From the NCBI GenBank assembly GCA_023150875.1, contig JAKLKC010000050.1:1-50938 (forward strand): 50,938 nt of DNA, read 5' to 3'. Positions within the stretch are counted from its first letter, which is position 1. Every line of letters starts with the position of its first letter. The notes beneath the pieces were generated by a model that saw only the letters and a program-made list of their open reading frames with translations, did not search any database and was not told the DNA's origin. This DNA is from Myxococcota bacterium. GTDB taxonomy: Bacteria > Myxococcota_A > UBA796 > UBA9615 > JAKLKC01. Positions 43,962 through 50,828 of this stretch are shown piece after piece. The translations under genes and the position numbers were made by a program.

Positions 43962-45085
43962 TCGTCTTCCTCCCCCAGCACCGCCCGGACCAGGTCCGTC
44001 CGGTCGGCCTGCTGGTAGACCTCCACCAGCGTGTCGATCCGCTCCCAGCCCCCGAGGGCCATCGTCGTGCGGAGCGCCACGCCTCGGCGGGCGCACTCGG
44101 TGGCGAAGTAGCGGCGGAAGGCGTGGGCGCGGAAGACCGGGCCGGCCTCGCCGAGCACCTTTCGACACAGGCGCACCAGGTCCTCGGCGAAGCGGTGGCG
44201 TCGCTCACCGCGGCCCGAGGGGAAAATCCACCCTCCCGCCGCCGGCCGGGCCGCGAGCAGGGCCGCGGCGACGTCTCGGGGCAGGGGGATCGTGCGGCGA
44301 GACTTGGAGGTCTTCGGCGTCCAGTCGATGGCCGGCTTGTCGTCGATGCGGAGCCACACCACCCCGCCGGTGGACTCCTGCAGGTCGCTCCACTCCCGGG
44401 ACGTCGCCTCCCCCTCCCGCAGCCCGCACCGGCCGGTCAGCAGCAGGAAGAGGCGAAGCGCGGGCCGCGCCGCCGCGAGCAGGGCCCGGTACTGGTCGGG
44501 CGTGGGGATGTCGTGGGCCCGCACCCGCGTGGCGTGGAGCTGGCGACCTCGTCGCCGCTCCCGGACCCCAGGCACCCCCGGGATCACCCCGAGGCCGTGG
44601 GCGAGCTCGAGCACCAGGCGGACCTCCCGGGTGTCCAGGTAGACCGTGCGGGGGGACACGCCCTCGGCGCGCCGCGTCGCCTCGAAGTCGCACAGCATCG
44701 TCGGGGTGACCTCGTCGAGGTAGGGATCGCCCACCAGCCGGTCGAAGTGGGTCAGGGCCCGGCGGGAGGCATCCAGGGTCCCCGGGGCGCTGTCCGCCTT
44801 CACGCGGGGGAGGTAGGTCGTTTCCACGAAGTCGAGCCAGCGGCGCCGCGGCGGCGCCTCAGCCTCGCCGGCGGAGGGGGACGCGGTCGCCAGGCCCAGG
44901 GTCATCGCCGCTCGCACCCGCGCGAGTTCCGCCTCCGCCTCCCTGCGGGTCATCCACCCGAGGGTCCGGCACACGCGGGCGCCGGTGTCGGGGTCCGTGA
45001 ACCGCAGCAGGAAGTACTGCCGGCCCCGCCCGTCCCGCCCGCGCTCCCTCCTCACCACCAGCATGCCCGGCTGCCTCTTCGCCAC
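43958..45085 (-). CDS. Tyrosine recombinase / phage-type integrase
   Basis: 375 aa. N-terminal arm-binding-like region (about 1-60), SAM-like core-binding domain (about 80-190) and catalytic domain (about 200-365). Catalytic signatures: Arg in TGRCGLREGEA, Lys in PKTSKSRRTIPL, HAFRRYFAT (HxxR), GGWERIDTLVEVYQQ with the nucleophile Tyr. It catalyses site-specific integration and excision, probably at tRNA-Pro. The N-terminal 227 bases overlap the HTH gene in another frame. Confidence 0.92.
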   Translation of the reverse strand: MAKRQPGMLVVRRERGRDGRGRQYFLLRFTDPDTGARVCRTLGWMTRREAEAELARVRAAMTLGLATASPSAGEAEAPPRRRWLDFVETTYLPRVKADSAPGTLDASRRALTHFDRLVGDPYLDEVTPTMLCDFEATRRAEGVSPRTVYLDTREVRLVLELAHGLGVIPGVPGVRERRRGRQLHATRVRAHDIPTPDQYRALLAAARPALRLFLLLTGRCGLREGEATSREWSDLQESTGGVVWLRIDDKPAIDWTPKTSKSRRTIPLPRDVAAALLAARPAAGGWIFPSGRGERRHRFAEDLVRLCRKVLGEAGPVFRAHAFRRYFATECARRGVALRTTMALGGWERIDTLVEVYQQADRTDLVRAVLGEEDE

Positions 45086-45248
45086 GGGCCGCCCTCCTCA
45101 GCGCGGCCCGGACCTCGGCGAGGTCGTACCGGGTGCCGCCATAGTCGTAGTAGGGGATCGCCTTCTTCTCACGCAGCCGCCACACCGTCCGCACCGACAC
45201 GCGCAGCGCCTTGGCGAGCTCCGCCGTCGTCAGCATCTCGCCGCTCAT
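44859..45248 (-). CDS. Excisionase-like MerR/HTH_17 DNA-binding protein
   Basis: 129 aa as an open frame, but only residues 1-58 or so have protein character: MLTTAELAKALRVSVRTVWRLREKK with IPYYDYGGTRYDLAEVRAAL is a typical excisionase/HTH_17 fold. The remaining 70 residues are Gly/Ala/Arg-rich and overlap the integrase gene. Likely acts as a recombination directionality factor. The ATG overlaps the stop of the 171-aa gene (ATGA). Either the protein really has this long tail or a frame change joins it to the integrase; see findings. Confidence 0.75.
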   Translation of the reverse strand: MSGEMLTTAELAKALRVSVRTVWRLREKKAIPYYDYGGTRYDLAEVRAALRRAARGEEAAGHAGGEEGARAGRAGPAVLPAAVHGPRHRRPRVPDPRVDDPQGGGGGTRAGASGDDPGPGDRVPLRRRG

Positions 45249-45760
45249 CGCGCCCTGCCCGGCTCGGGGAGCCCCGCGAGCAGCGTGGATAGCAGGACCT
45301 CGGCGTGCCATTGGGAACTGCAGAACCCGCGGAGCTGGCCGCCACCGGGCAGGGTCAGGCACCAGCGCCACTCCGAGCGCGGCCCCTCGGGGAAGGCGTC
45401 GTACTCGATCACGGCGCGGCCGCCCCGGTACGTCGCCGAGTGCTTCTCGCCGTCCCACGCCCGGTGCCACTGGACGTCGGCTCCTGCGGTCCACCAGGGC
45501 TTCACGACGGCTCCTCGGCGAGGTGCTTTCGGTGCCACCGCTGCTGACGCTGCCAAGGGCAGCCGGTCGAACATCCCGGCCAGGGCCTTGACCACCGCGA
45601 TCCTCCCCTCGGCCGCGCTGGGGACGTACCCGCCGTCGGTCTCGCCGGTCACGGCGCTCCGGCACCGCCACCACCACCGGCCGTCCTTCATCTTCTGGAT
45701 GTCCCCGTAGCCCTTGGAACTCCGGTAGAAGGTCCCCGCCTCGTTCCACATCTCCCACAT
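45245..45760 (-). CDS. Hypothetical element protein, Trp-rich
   Basis: 171 aa, not recognised. The first 40 residues (GYGDIQKMKDGRWWWRCRSAVTGETDGGYV) look like an AP2/Arm-type DNA-binding strand pattern of integrases, and a second Trp-rich beta segment occurs at about 90-150 (HRAWDGEKHSATYRGG, SEWRWCLTLPGGG). No catalytic motif. It starts 4 bases after the 333-aa gene and overlaps the HTH gene by 4 bases. Confidence 0.65.
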   Translation of the reverse strand: MWEMWNEAGTFYRSSKGYGDIQKMKDGRWWWRCRSAVTGETDGGYVPSAAEGRIAVVKALAGMFDRLPLAASAAVAPKAPRRGAVVKPWWTAGADVQWHRAWDGEKHSATYRGGRAVIEYDAFPEGPRSEWRWCLTLPGGGQLRGFCSSQWHAEVLLSTLLAGLPEPGRAR

Positions 45761-45764
45761 CTCG

Positions 45765-46766
45765 CTAGTCCTTCAGCTCATGCAGCCGGACCTGCCCGGC
45801 CACCGTGTCCGCCCAGGCGAGCGCCCAGGAGGTCTTGCCCCGCGCCAGGCCGGGCTGGCACTGGCCGACCTCCTTGGTGCACGCCTGCTTGGCCCACCCG
45901 GCGTCCTCGTCGCGAACGGCGCAGGCGACTCCTCGGAGGTCGTCGCGGTGGGAGTCCCCCGTCCCGGCCCACCAGGACCAGGCGGCGGCGACGTCGCCGC
46001 CGTCGTAGGGGTCCGCTCGAAGGACGGCGAAAAGGGCGGACGACGCCAGCTTCGTCCTCGGCCCCACCCACTCGACGCCGGACCCCGGCTGGTCCAGGTC
46101 GACGTCCACCATGTGGACGCGCACGGTCCAGTCGTGGTGGACCCCCACCCACAGGCTCGCCCCGTCGTGGGCGATGGACGGATCGGCCGCGTCCTCGATC
46201 ACCTGGTCCGCCGTGGTCCAATCCAGCGCCCACGACGGCTTCGTGGCGATGCGGACGCGCGGCGAGCCCGAGGGATCGTCGCTCCGCTCCCGCCAGGCGG
46301 CGTAGACGTGGCCCTGAGCGTCGGAGCACACGACCGGGAACTCCGCCAACGCGCTCCAGTCGTCGAGGCGACGGGCCTTGTCCCATTCCCCAAACTCGTA
46401 CCGCCGGGAGTACACGCCCCCCTCTTGGGTCGCGTAGACGATCTCCGCGGCGACACCGTCGTCCAGACCCCAGCAGCACAGGGACGGCAGAGCCCCCACG
46501 CCGTCGGCGATCTTCTCCGACGGCAGCCAGGTGTCGTCCACGAGGCGGCGGCAGTAGAGCGCCCCCAGGCGGACGTAGATCAGCATCGCGCCCTGCTCCG
46601 CCGCCGCCAGCGCGAAGGACCCCACCTGCCCGGCCATCCACTGCTCCTGCCCCGTCGTCCAGTCGCGGACGCGCAGCTCGGCGCCCACCATGTACGCCAC
46701 CAGCCAGCGGTCCCGGTACCAGGCGACGCAGTCCCGGCCGGTACGGATCTTCACGTCCTGCGTCAT
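45765..46766 (-). CDS. Predicted beta-propeller protein of the element
   Basis: 333 aa, no recognised family. Six to seven internal units of about 45-50 residues can be seen, each with a strand pair rich in W/Y/V: e.g. VAWYRDRWLVAYMVG, LAAAEQGAMLIYVRLG, VCSDAQGHVYAAWRERSD, IAHDGASLWVGVHHDW, and LARGKTSWALAWADT. The pattern suits a sialidase- or WD-like propeller. No signal peptide. The stop of the upstream gene overlaps its ATG (ATGA). Tail-fibre, sensor or effector roles are all possible. Confidence 0.68.
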   Translation of the reverse strand: MTQDVKIRTGRDCVAWYRDRWLVAYMVGAELRVRDWTTGQEQWMAGQVGSFALAAAEQGAMLIYVRLGALYCRRLVDDTWLPSEKIADGVGALPSLCCWGLDDGVAAEIVYATQEGGVYSRRYEFGEWDKARRLDDWSALAEFPVVCSDAQGHVYAAWRERSDDPSGSPRVRIATKPSWALDWTTADQVIEDAADPSIAHDGASLWVGVHHDWTVRVHMVDVDLDQPGSGVEWVGPRTKLASSALFAVLRADPYDGGDVAAAWSWWAGTGDSHRDDLRGVACAVRDEDAGWAKQACTKEVGQCQPGLARGKTSWALAWADTVAGQVRLHELKD

Positions 46767-47392
46767 CGTGCCTCCCAGTGGCGGTCGGGCTCCTGCCGGC
46801 CGCCGTTGCCGTGGGCGAACCCATCTCCGTCGTCGTCCCCCGAGGACTCCAGCGTCACCAGGTCCTGCTCCGCTCCCGCGGAGCCGTCGACCGGGCGCAC
46901 CTCCTCGGCGCTCCACTCCCGCACGCTCCCGTCGTCGTGACGCACGTGGACCCAGCCAGGGAGGTCGTGCCTCACGACCACGCCCGGGCCCGGGTCGTCG
47001 ATTCCCATCGCGGCCAGGGCCTCGGCGGTCGCCTGCACTCGTGCGGGGTCGACGTGGTGAAGGACGAGGACCCGCGCGATGCGGTCGCAGCGGACGGTCA
47101 GGGCGCCCCACGTGAAGCCGTCGCCGGAGATCGCGGAGGTCAAGGCGTCCAGCCGCTTCGCGGTGTCCTCCGCACACAGCAACCAGGCGCCGATCTCGTC
47201 CGGGCGGGCGTTCGGATCGGGGAGCACGAGTTCATCCCGCCATCCCGAGCGCGCCATCCAGTAGGCGGCCTGCCGCGCGCGCCACACCAGCGCCAGCAGC
47301 GGATCGCGTTCGGCGACCCGCTGCGCGGTCTCGCCCCACTTGAACGGGCTGGGCTCGTCCCACCCCTCTGGGATCCTCATCTCGATGGACAT
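46763..47392 (-). CDS. Hypothetical element protein
   Basis: 209 aa, not recognised. N-terminal half mostly helical (AERDPLLALVWRARQAAYWMARSGW, ALTSAISGDGF). The middle has a small SH3-like beta segment (GPGVVVRHDLPGWVHVRHDDGSVREWSAEEVRPV), and the last 45 residues are acidic and low-complexity. It lies 3 bases after the zinc-ribbon gene and overlaps the beta-propeller gene by 4 bases. Confidence 0.65.
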   Translation of the reverse strand: MSIEMRIPEGWDEPSPFKWGETAQRVAERDPLLALVWRARQAAYWMARSGWRDELVLPDPNARPDEIGAWLLCAEDTAKRLDALTSAISGDGFTWGALTVRCDRIARVLVLHHVDPARVQATAEALAAMGIDDPGPGVVVRHDLPGWVHVRHDDGSVREWSAEEVRPVDGSAGAEQDLVTLESSGDDDGDGFAHGNGGRQEPDRHWEAR

Positions 47393-47395
47393 CGC

Positions 47396-47620
47396 TCAGG
47401 TCTCCTTGCGGCTCGGCCAGTCGGCCGTGCTGAACGTGACGGTGACGTGCGCCGTCACCTGGTAGAGGGCCCCGCACGCCGGGCACGGCACGGGAGCCCA
47501 GGGATCGCCGCCGCCGACGCTGTAGTCGCCCGGCTCGTCGAGGGGGACCAGGCAGAAGCGCGCGTGCTCGTGCCCGCAGTGCGGGCAGACCGGGACGTCG
47601 CGGTGTTCGGTGTCGATCAC
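47396..47620 (-). CDS. Small zinc-ribbon protein
   Basis: 74 aa. Two CxxC pairs, CPHCGHEH and CPACGALY, separated by about 35 residues, form a zinc ribbon. GTG start overlapping the preceding stop (GTGA). Such proteins often serve as small DNA-binding or RNA-polymerase-binding factors in mobile elements; the target here is unknown. Confidence 0.62.
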   Translation of the reverse strand: MIDTEHRDVPVCPHCGHEHARFCLVPLDEPGDYSVGGGDPWAPVPCPACGALYQVTAHVTVTFSTADWPSRKET

Positions 47621-47892
47621 GCCCGCCCCCCTTCCGCCGTGGGCGCGTCGAACATCGCGGAGACCCTCCAGCCATTCACCAGCCCGCGCTTCTTCACCCA
47701 TCCTCGGACCGCCTCCCGTTCCTCCTCCACGACGATCTTGAGCCGACGGAAGTCCTCTCCGCGGAGGTGCAGATCGACGCCCCCGCTGTCGACGCAGATC
47801 GACAGCGGGGCCACCCGGTGGCGTCGCAGCCAGACCGCGACCTCGTGGAGATCCGCGGCGAAGTCCGCAGGAGTCCTCAGCGAGTCGTCCAT
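47617..47892 (-). CDS. Hypothetical small element protein
   Basis: 91 aa, not recognised. A helical N-terminus (TPADFAADLHEVAVWLRRH) precedes a two- or three-stranded sheet (PLSICVDSGGVDLHLRG) and a basic helix. It shares one base with the upstream stop (TGATG) and four with the zinc-ribbon start. Confidence 0.58.
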   Translation of the reverse strand: MDDSLRTPADFAADLHEVAVWLRRHRVAPLSICVDSGGVDLHLRGEDFRRLKIVVEEEREAVRGWVKKRGLVNGWRVSAMFDAPTAEGGRA

Positions 47893-48215
47893 CAGCGCTC
47901 CCTTCCCGCGACCACGTCGCGCAGCTCGTCGGCCAGGTCCCGGAGCCCGGGGACGTCGACGCCGTCCAGCTCGGCGCGGCGGACCAGGTCCTCGGCCCGG
48001 CCGGCGAGGGCCCGCAGCCGGCCGAAGGTGTCCAGGACCTCGGCGGCGTCGGCCCGGGCGCGGGAGCGGGCGGCGGCGGCAACGCCGGTGCCCACCCCCA
48101 GCACGCGGTGGATGTCCCTGGCGCGCACCCACCCGGACGCGCCCCCGGGGAGGCGCAGCCGGATCCACTCGCCCCGGACCTCGACCAGGTGAAGGGGGAG
48201 GGGGGAGGCGTTCAT
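47892..48215 (-). CDS. Hypothetical small element protein, SH3-like strand plus helices
   Basis: 107 aa, not recognised. A short beta-rich N-terminus (LHLVEVRGEWIRLRLPGGASGWVRARDI) resembles an SH3-like or KOW-type fold and is followed by a long Ala/Arg-rich helix. The ATG overlaps the stop of the HTH gene (ATGA). Confidence 0.58.
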   Translation of the reverse strand: MNASPLPLHLVEVRGEWIRLRLPGGASGWVRARDIHRVLGVGTGVAAAARSRARADAAEVLDTFGRLRALAGRAEDLVRRAELDGVDVPGLRDLADELRDVVAGRER

Positions 48216-48571
48216 TCGCTCACCCACGCCGCGCCGACGGTGTCCACGCGGACGGCGTAGATGTTCCGGCCGCCGTTCGTCGCCACGATGTCCAGCAGGC
48301 GACCGTGGGCCAGCGCGCGGGTGGCCCGCCGCACCATGGGCTGCGTCAGGCCGGTCCACTCTGCGATCCGCGCGACCGTCGGCGAGCAGGTGCCGTGGGG
48401 GCCCGCGAACGCGGCGAGGGCGATGAGGACCAGCCGCTCCGCCGGCGTCCGGTCATGGAGCAGCGCGGCGCGGCCTTCCAGCAGGGCCCGCACGTAGGAG
48501 CGAAATAGCGTGGCCCGGTGGCGGGGGGCGACGGGGAAGGGGGAGCGGGGAGGGGGGGGGGAGGGGTGCAA
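48212..48571 (-). CDS. Winged-helix (HTH_36-like) protein, first gene of the leftward operon
   Basis: 119 aa from TTG 48571, which has GAGGTGA four bases upstream. After a Pro-rich N-terminus, residues about 40-105 form a helix-turn-helix resembling phage replication-initiator or DnaD-like wing domains (RLVLIALAAFAGPHGTC, TVARIAEWTGLTQPMVRRATRAL). Likely binds element DNA for replication or control. Eight further genes follow with overlaps of 1-4 bases or gaps of 3-4 bases. Confidence 0.68.
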   Translation of the reverse strand: MHPSPPPPRSPFPVAPRHRATLFRSYVRALLEGRAALLHDRTPAERLVLIALAAFAGPHGTCSPTVARIAEWTGLTQPMVRRATRALAHGRLLDIVATNGGRNIYAVRVDTVGAAWVSE

Positions 48572-48576
48572 CGTGT

Positions 48577-48605
48577 CACCTCATGACGCTAATCATCATG
48601 AAGTG
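48577..48605. promoter_or_regulatory. Inverted-repeat operator at the leftward promoter
   Basis: CACCTCATGA (48577-48586) and the inverted copy TCATGAAGTG (48596-48605; 9 of 10 match) are 9 bases apart, about two helical turns centre to centre. The pair covers the predicted start site of the leftward operon. The same half-site recurs at 49847-49856 before the Xre gene, as expected for a shared repressor operator. Confidence 0.5.
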
Positions 48606-48634
48606 AGCGTATCTGGCACCTTTCAGAAGGTCAA
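48606..48634 (-). promoter_or_regulatory. Predicted promoter of the leftward element operon
   Basis: Read leftward: TTGACC (48634-48629), exactly 17 bases, TACGCT (48611-48606). The start would be near 48599, inside the inverted-repeat operator, so a bound repressor would block initiation. The remaining 48635-48710 is comparatively AT-rich with no gene recognised. Confidence 0.45.
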
Positions 48635-48710
48635 CTTGAAGTGATCATTTTCTTCGTTCGCCATGGCAGGGCGGCGCCGCGGATCTCGTCGTGGGCGATG
48701 CCCACATGCC

Positions 48711-48998
48711 CTACGCGGCAGGGCGAAGGCGCGGCACCTTCCGGGGCATCCGGCGGATCGTGAGGTCGTAGTCGGCCTGGAGCCCCATCCACAACTCCGG
48801 GGACGTCCCGAGGGCCTGGGCGAACAGCCAGGCCGTGTCCGCGGTCACCCCCCGCTTGCCACGCACGATCTCGTTGATCCTCTGGATCGGTACGCCGATG
48901 TGGGCGGCAAAGGCCGTCTGCGTCACGCTCATGGGGTTGAGGAAGTCCTCGATGAGGACCTCGCCGGGATGGGTGCTGACCCGTCGCTCTGGAAGCAT
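48711..48998 (-). CDS. higA: HigA-type antitoxin (Xre HTH)
   Basis: 95 aa. HPGEVLIEDFLNPMSVTQTAFAAHIGVPIQRINEIVRGKRGVT is the HigA/VapI-like HTH, with the typical ALGTSPELWMGLQADYDL tail. It neutralises HigB and represses the pair. TAGGAGTG precedes the ATG. Ten bases separate it from higB, which is upstream, the normal higBA order. Confidence 0.93.
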   Translation of the reverse strand: MLPERRVSTHPGEVLIEDFLNPMSVTQTAFAAHIGVPIQRINEIVRGKRGVTADTAWLFAQALGTSPELWMGLQADYDLTIRRMPRKVPRLRPAA

Positions 48999-49008
48999 GG
49001 CAACACTC

Positions 49009-49302
49009 CTAGTCGTGGTAGTCCGTCAACGACACGTCCCACGCGTCGCCGTTGTCCCATCGGAAGACCAGCCGCCACTGGTCGTTGACACGGATGCTGT
49101 GCTTGCCCTTCAGGTCACCCTTGAGCGCCTCGAGGCGATTGCCTGGAGGAGCCCGCAGGTCGTCCAGGCGGGTCGCGCGCCGAAGGTAGTCCAGCTTCCG
49201 CACGGCTGCGGTCACGACATCGCGGGGAAACCGGCGGGCACGGCCGGTACGGCGACCATGATAAAGGTCTTCGGTCGCGGCATCGGCGAAGCTACGGATC
49301 AT
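49009..49302 (-). CDS. higB: HigB-type toxin (RelE superfamily mRNA interferase)
   Basis: 97 aa. Starts MIRSFADAATEDLYHG and contains LRAPPGNRLEALKGDLKGKHSIRVNDQWRLVFRW, the conserved HigB core with basic catalytic region, ending VSLTDYHD. Such toxins cleave mRNA on the ribosome. GAAGG precedes the ATG. A higBA pair usually stabilises the element or guards it against phages. Confidence 0.93.
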   Translation of the reverse strand: MIRSFADAATEDLYHGRRTGRARRFPRDVVTAAVRKLDYLRRATRLDDLRAPPGNRLEALKGDLKGKHSIRVNDQWRLVFRWDNGDAWDVSLTDYHD

Positions 49303-49371
49303 CTGCCTTCACCTTAATGCCTTCCCGGTAGCCATGCAATGCCACCGGAGGCAGGCCGGGTGGTCTTCGTC

Positions 49372-49806
49372 TCAGCGCGCCCGGAGGATCGTCACGATGG
49401 CCTCGCGGACCTCGCCTGGGGCCTTCGACCACAACCGCGCGAGGCGTAGCACCTGGGCCAGCTCTTCCTCGCTGAGGGCATTCAGCTCCGTGAAGTAGGG
49501 CGCGAGCTCGCTATCGACCCGGATGAAGGTACCGGAACGGGTGCTCTTCTCAAGCACCACCGTGAGCGACAGCCCTACGGCCGCAGCGAACGCATCCAGG
49601 GTGCCCAGCGTAGGCGTGCGATGCCCTACCTCGATCATGTGGACGGCGCCGGAGCTGAACGACTCGGCGCCGACATGGGCCGCAATACGGCGCGCGACCT
49701 CGCGCTGGCTGATGCCAGCGGCCTGCCGAGCAGCGCGCAGCCGGGCCCCGATCTCGATGGGATCGAACATGGGATGTTGAAAGTGCGCGATGTGCGCTCG
49801 CGTCAT
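49372..49806 (-). CDS. Xre-family repressor-like regulator
   Basis: 144 aa from ATG 49806 (ATG 49770 is also possible). HTH in residues about 15-75: IGARLRAARQAAGISQREVARRIAAHV, VHMIEVGHRTPTLGTLDAFAAAVGL. A C-terminal helical part follows (LNALSEEELAQVLRLARLWS). Probably the element's maintenance repressor, arranged head to head with the 97-aa Xre gene across a 55-base gap. Confidence 0.85.
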   Translation of the reverse strand: MTRAHIAHFQHPMFDPIEIGARLRAARQAAGISQREVARRIAAHVGAESFSSGAVHMIEVGHRTPTLGTLDAFAAAVGLSLTVVLEKSTRSGTFIRVDSELAPYFTELNALSEEELAQVLRLARLWSKAPGEVREAIVTILRAR

Positions 49807-49842
49807 GTTGACTTTCTTTCGGCCCTGATCGATCCATGCGAT

Positions 49843-49860
49843 CTCATCATGAGGTGAGCG
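49843..49860. promoter_or_regulatory. Operator-like motif before the rightward Xre gene
   Basis: Contains the perfect 11-base palindrome CTCATCATGAG (49843-49853) and the half-site TCATGAGGTG (49847-49856). The block TCATCATGAGGTGAGCG (49844-49860) matches 48593-48609 at 16 of 17 bases. The GAGGTGA part also serves as the ribosome site of the gene starting at 49862. Confidence 0.5.
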
Positions 49861-49861
49861 C

Positions 49862-50155
49862 ATGCCCCTCGCCCCCCACCTCAAGCGCCTCCGCACCCGT
49901 CGTCTACTCAGCCAGCGCGAGCTGGCCCGTCGGGTGGGCGCGTCGGTCGCGTGCATCGCCTACCTGGAGACCGGCCGCCGGCTCCCCAGCTTGGGGATGC
50001 TGGCCCGCCTGGTCCGGGAGCTGCGCCCGGACCCCCAGGACCTGCTGGGACTGCTCCTCGCCGCGCTCGACGGGGGGGCCGCCTCGGACTCCCTCTCCTC
50101 CCCCGAGGTCCCCACGCCGGCGGCGATCCTGCCGCTCGCGGACGGGGCCCGCTGA
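49862..50155 (+). CDS. Small Xre-family HTH protein (Cro-like)
   Basis: 97 aa. HTH residues about 3-60: LKRLRTRRLLSQRELARRVGASVACIAYLETGRRLPSLGMLARLV. A Pro/Ser-rich tail follows. Start ATG with GAGGTGA upstream, overlapping the operator motif, so it is likely autoregulated. Divergent from the larger Xre regulator, in the style of a cI/cro switch. Confidence 0.85.
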   Translation: MPLAPHLKRLRTRRLLSQRELARRVGASVACIAYLETGRRLPSLGMLARLVRELRPDPQDLLGLLLAALDGGAASDSLSSPEVPTPAAILPLADGAR

Positions 50156-50176
50156 ACGTTCATTCAGGAGAAGGTG

Positions 50177-50368
50177 ATGGCGGTGCGACGACTCCTCCTC
50201 CGCGCGTTCGCCGGGTTCCTGGCGACCCTCCTGACCGCTCTCCTCATCTTGGGGTGGCGCCAGGGGGCTCTCGACACCCTGCCGGAGGTTGCGTACTCCG
50301 GCTGCGCCGTCGCGTTCTGGTGGCTGCTGGCCTGGGACGTGCTGCGCGACCGGGGCGGCCGTGCCTAG
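50177..50368 (+). CDS. Small two-helix membrane protein (holin-like size)
   Basis: 63 aa from ATG 50177 (GTG 50174 adjacent). A basic N-terminus and two hydrophobic helices (about 10-27 and 36-55), ending DRGGRA. The length and layout would fit a small holin or membrane-anchored accessory protein, but no family motif supports it. AGGAG lies just upstream. Confidence 0.55.
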   Translation: MAVRRLLLRAFAGFLATLLTALLILGWRQGALDTLPEVAYSGCAVAFWWLLAWDVLRDRGGRA

Positions 50369-50467
50369 CGATTCCTTTCGCTCACGACAACTGTTTCCCG
50401 CGGCCGGCGCCCGCCGACCCGCGTCCCCCCGCGTCCACCGCGCCGTCCGGCGCACCAGGAGGTCCCC

Positions 50468-50824
50468 ATGTTCGTCGTCAGCCTGAGCTTCGACACCCGA
50501 TCCGGTCCCGAGGAGAAGGCGTCGCGCGACGCCCGGCGGCGTGAAGCCGCCCTCGGGCTCGCCGCCGTCCTCGCCCCCCTCGCCGCCGACCTTCTGCCGA
50601 AGCTCATCCAGCCGGGGGGGATGCTGGGCGAGGACTTCCGGTTCAGCCTGCTGGAGTCGGACCTGGCGAAGCTGCGGGCCGACCTGGAGGAGCTGCGGAA
50701 GCCGAGTGAGTCCCCCACGGGCCCCGCCCCGGCCGTGGACGACGACGACCTCCACGGCGACATCGGCGTGGCCGGCCCCACCCACTACGCCTCTCGGCGG
50801 AGGGCCTGGAGCGAGGGCGGCTGA
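50468..50824 (+). CDS. Hypothetical element protein
   Basis: 118 aa, not recognised. A strand (MFVVSLSFDTRSG), a helix with LAAVLAPLAADLLPKLI, a short coiled coil (LESDLAKLRADLEELRKP), then an acidic linker and a basic end. An AGGAGG ribosome site precedes the ATG. The 99 bases before it show no gene. Confidence 0.58.
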   Translation: MFVVSLSFDTRSGPEEKASRDARRREAALGLAAVLAPLAADLLPKLIQPGGMLGEDFRFSLLESDLAKLRADLEELRKPSESPTGPAPAVDDDDLHGDIGVAGPTHYASRRRAWSEGG

Positions 50825-50828
50825 GCCG

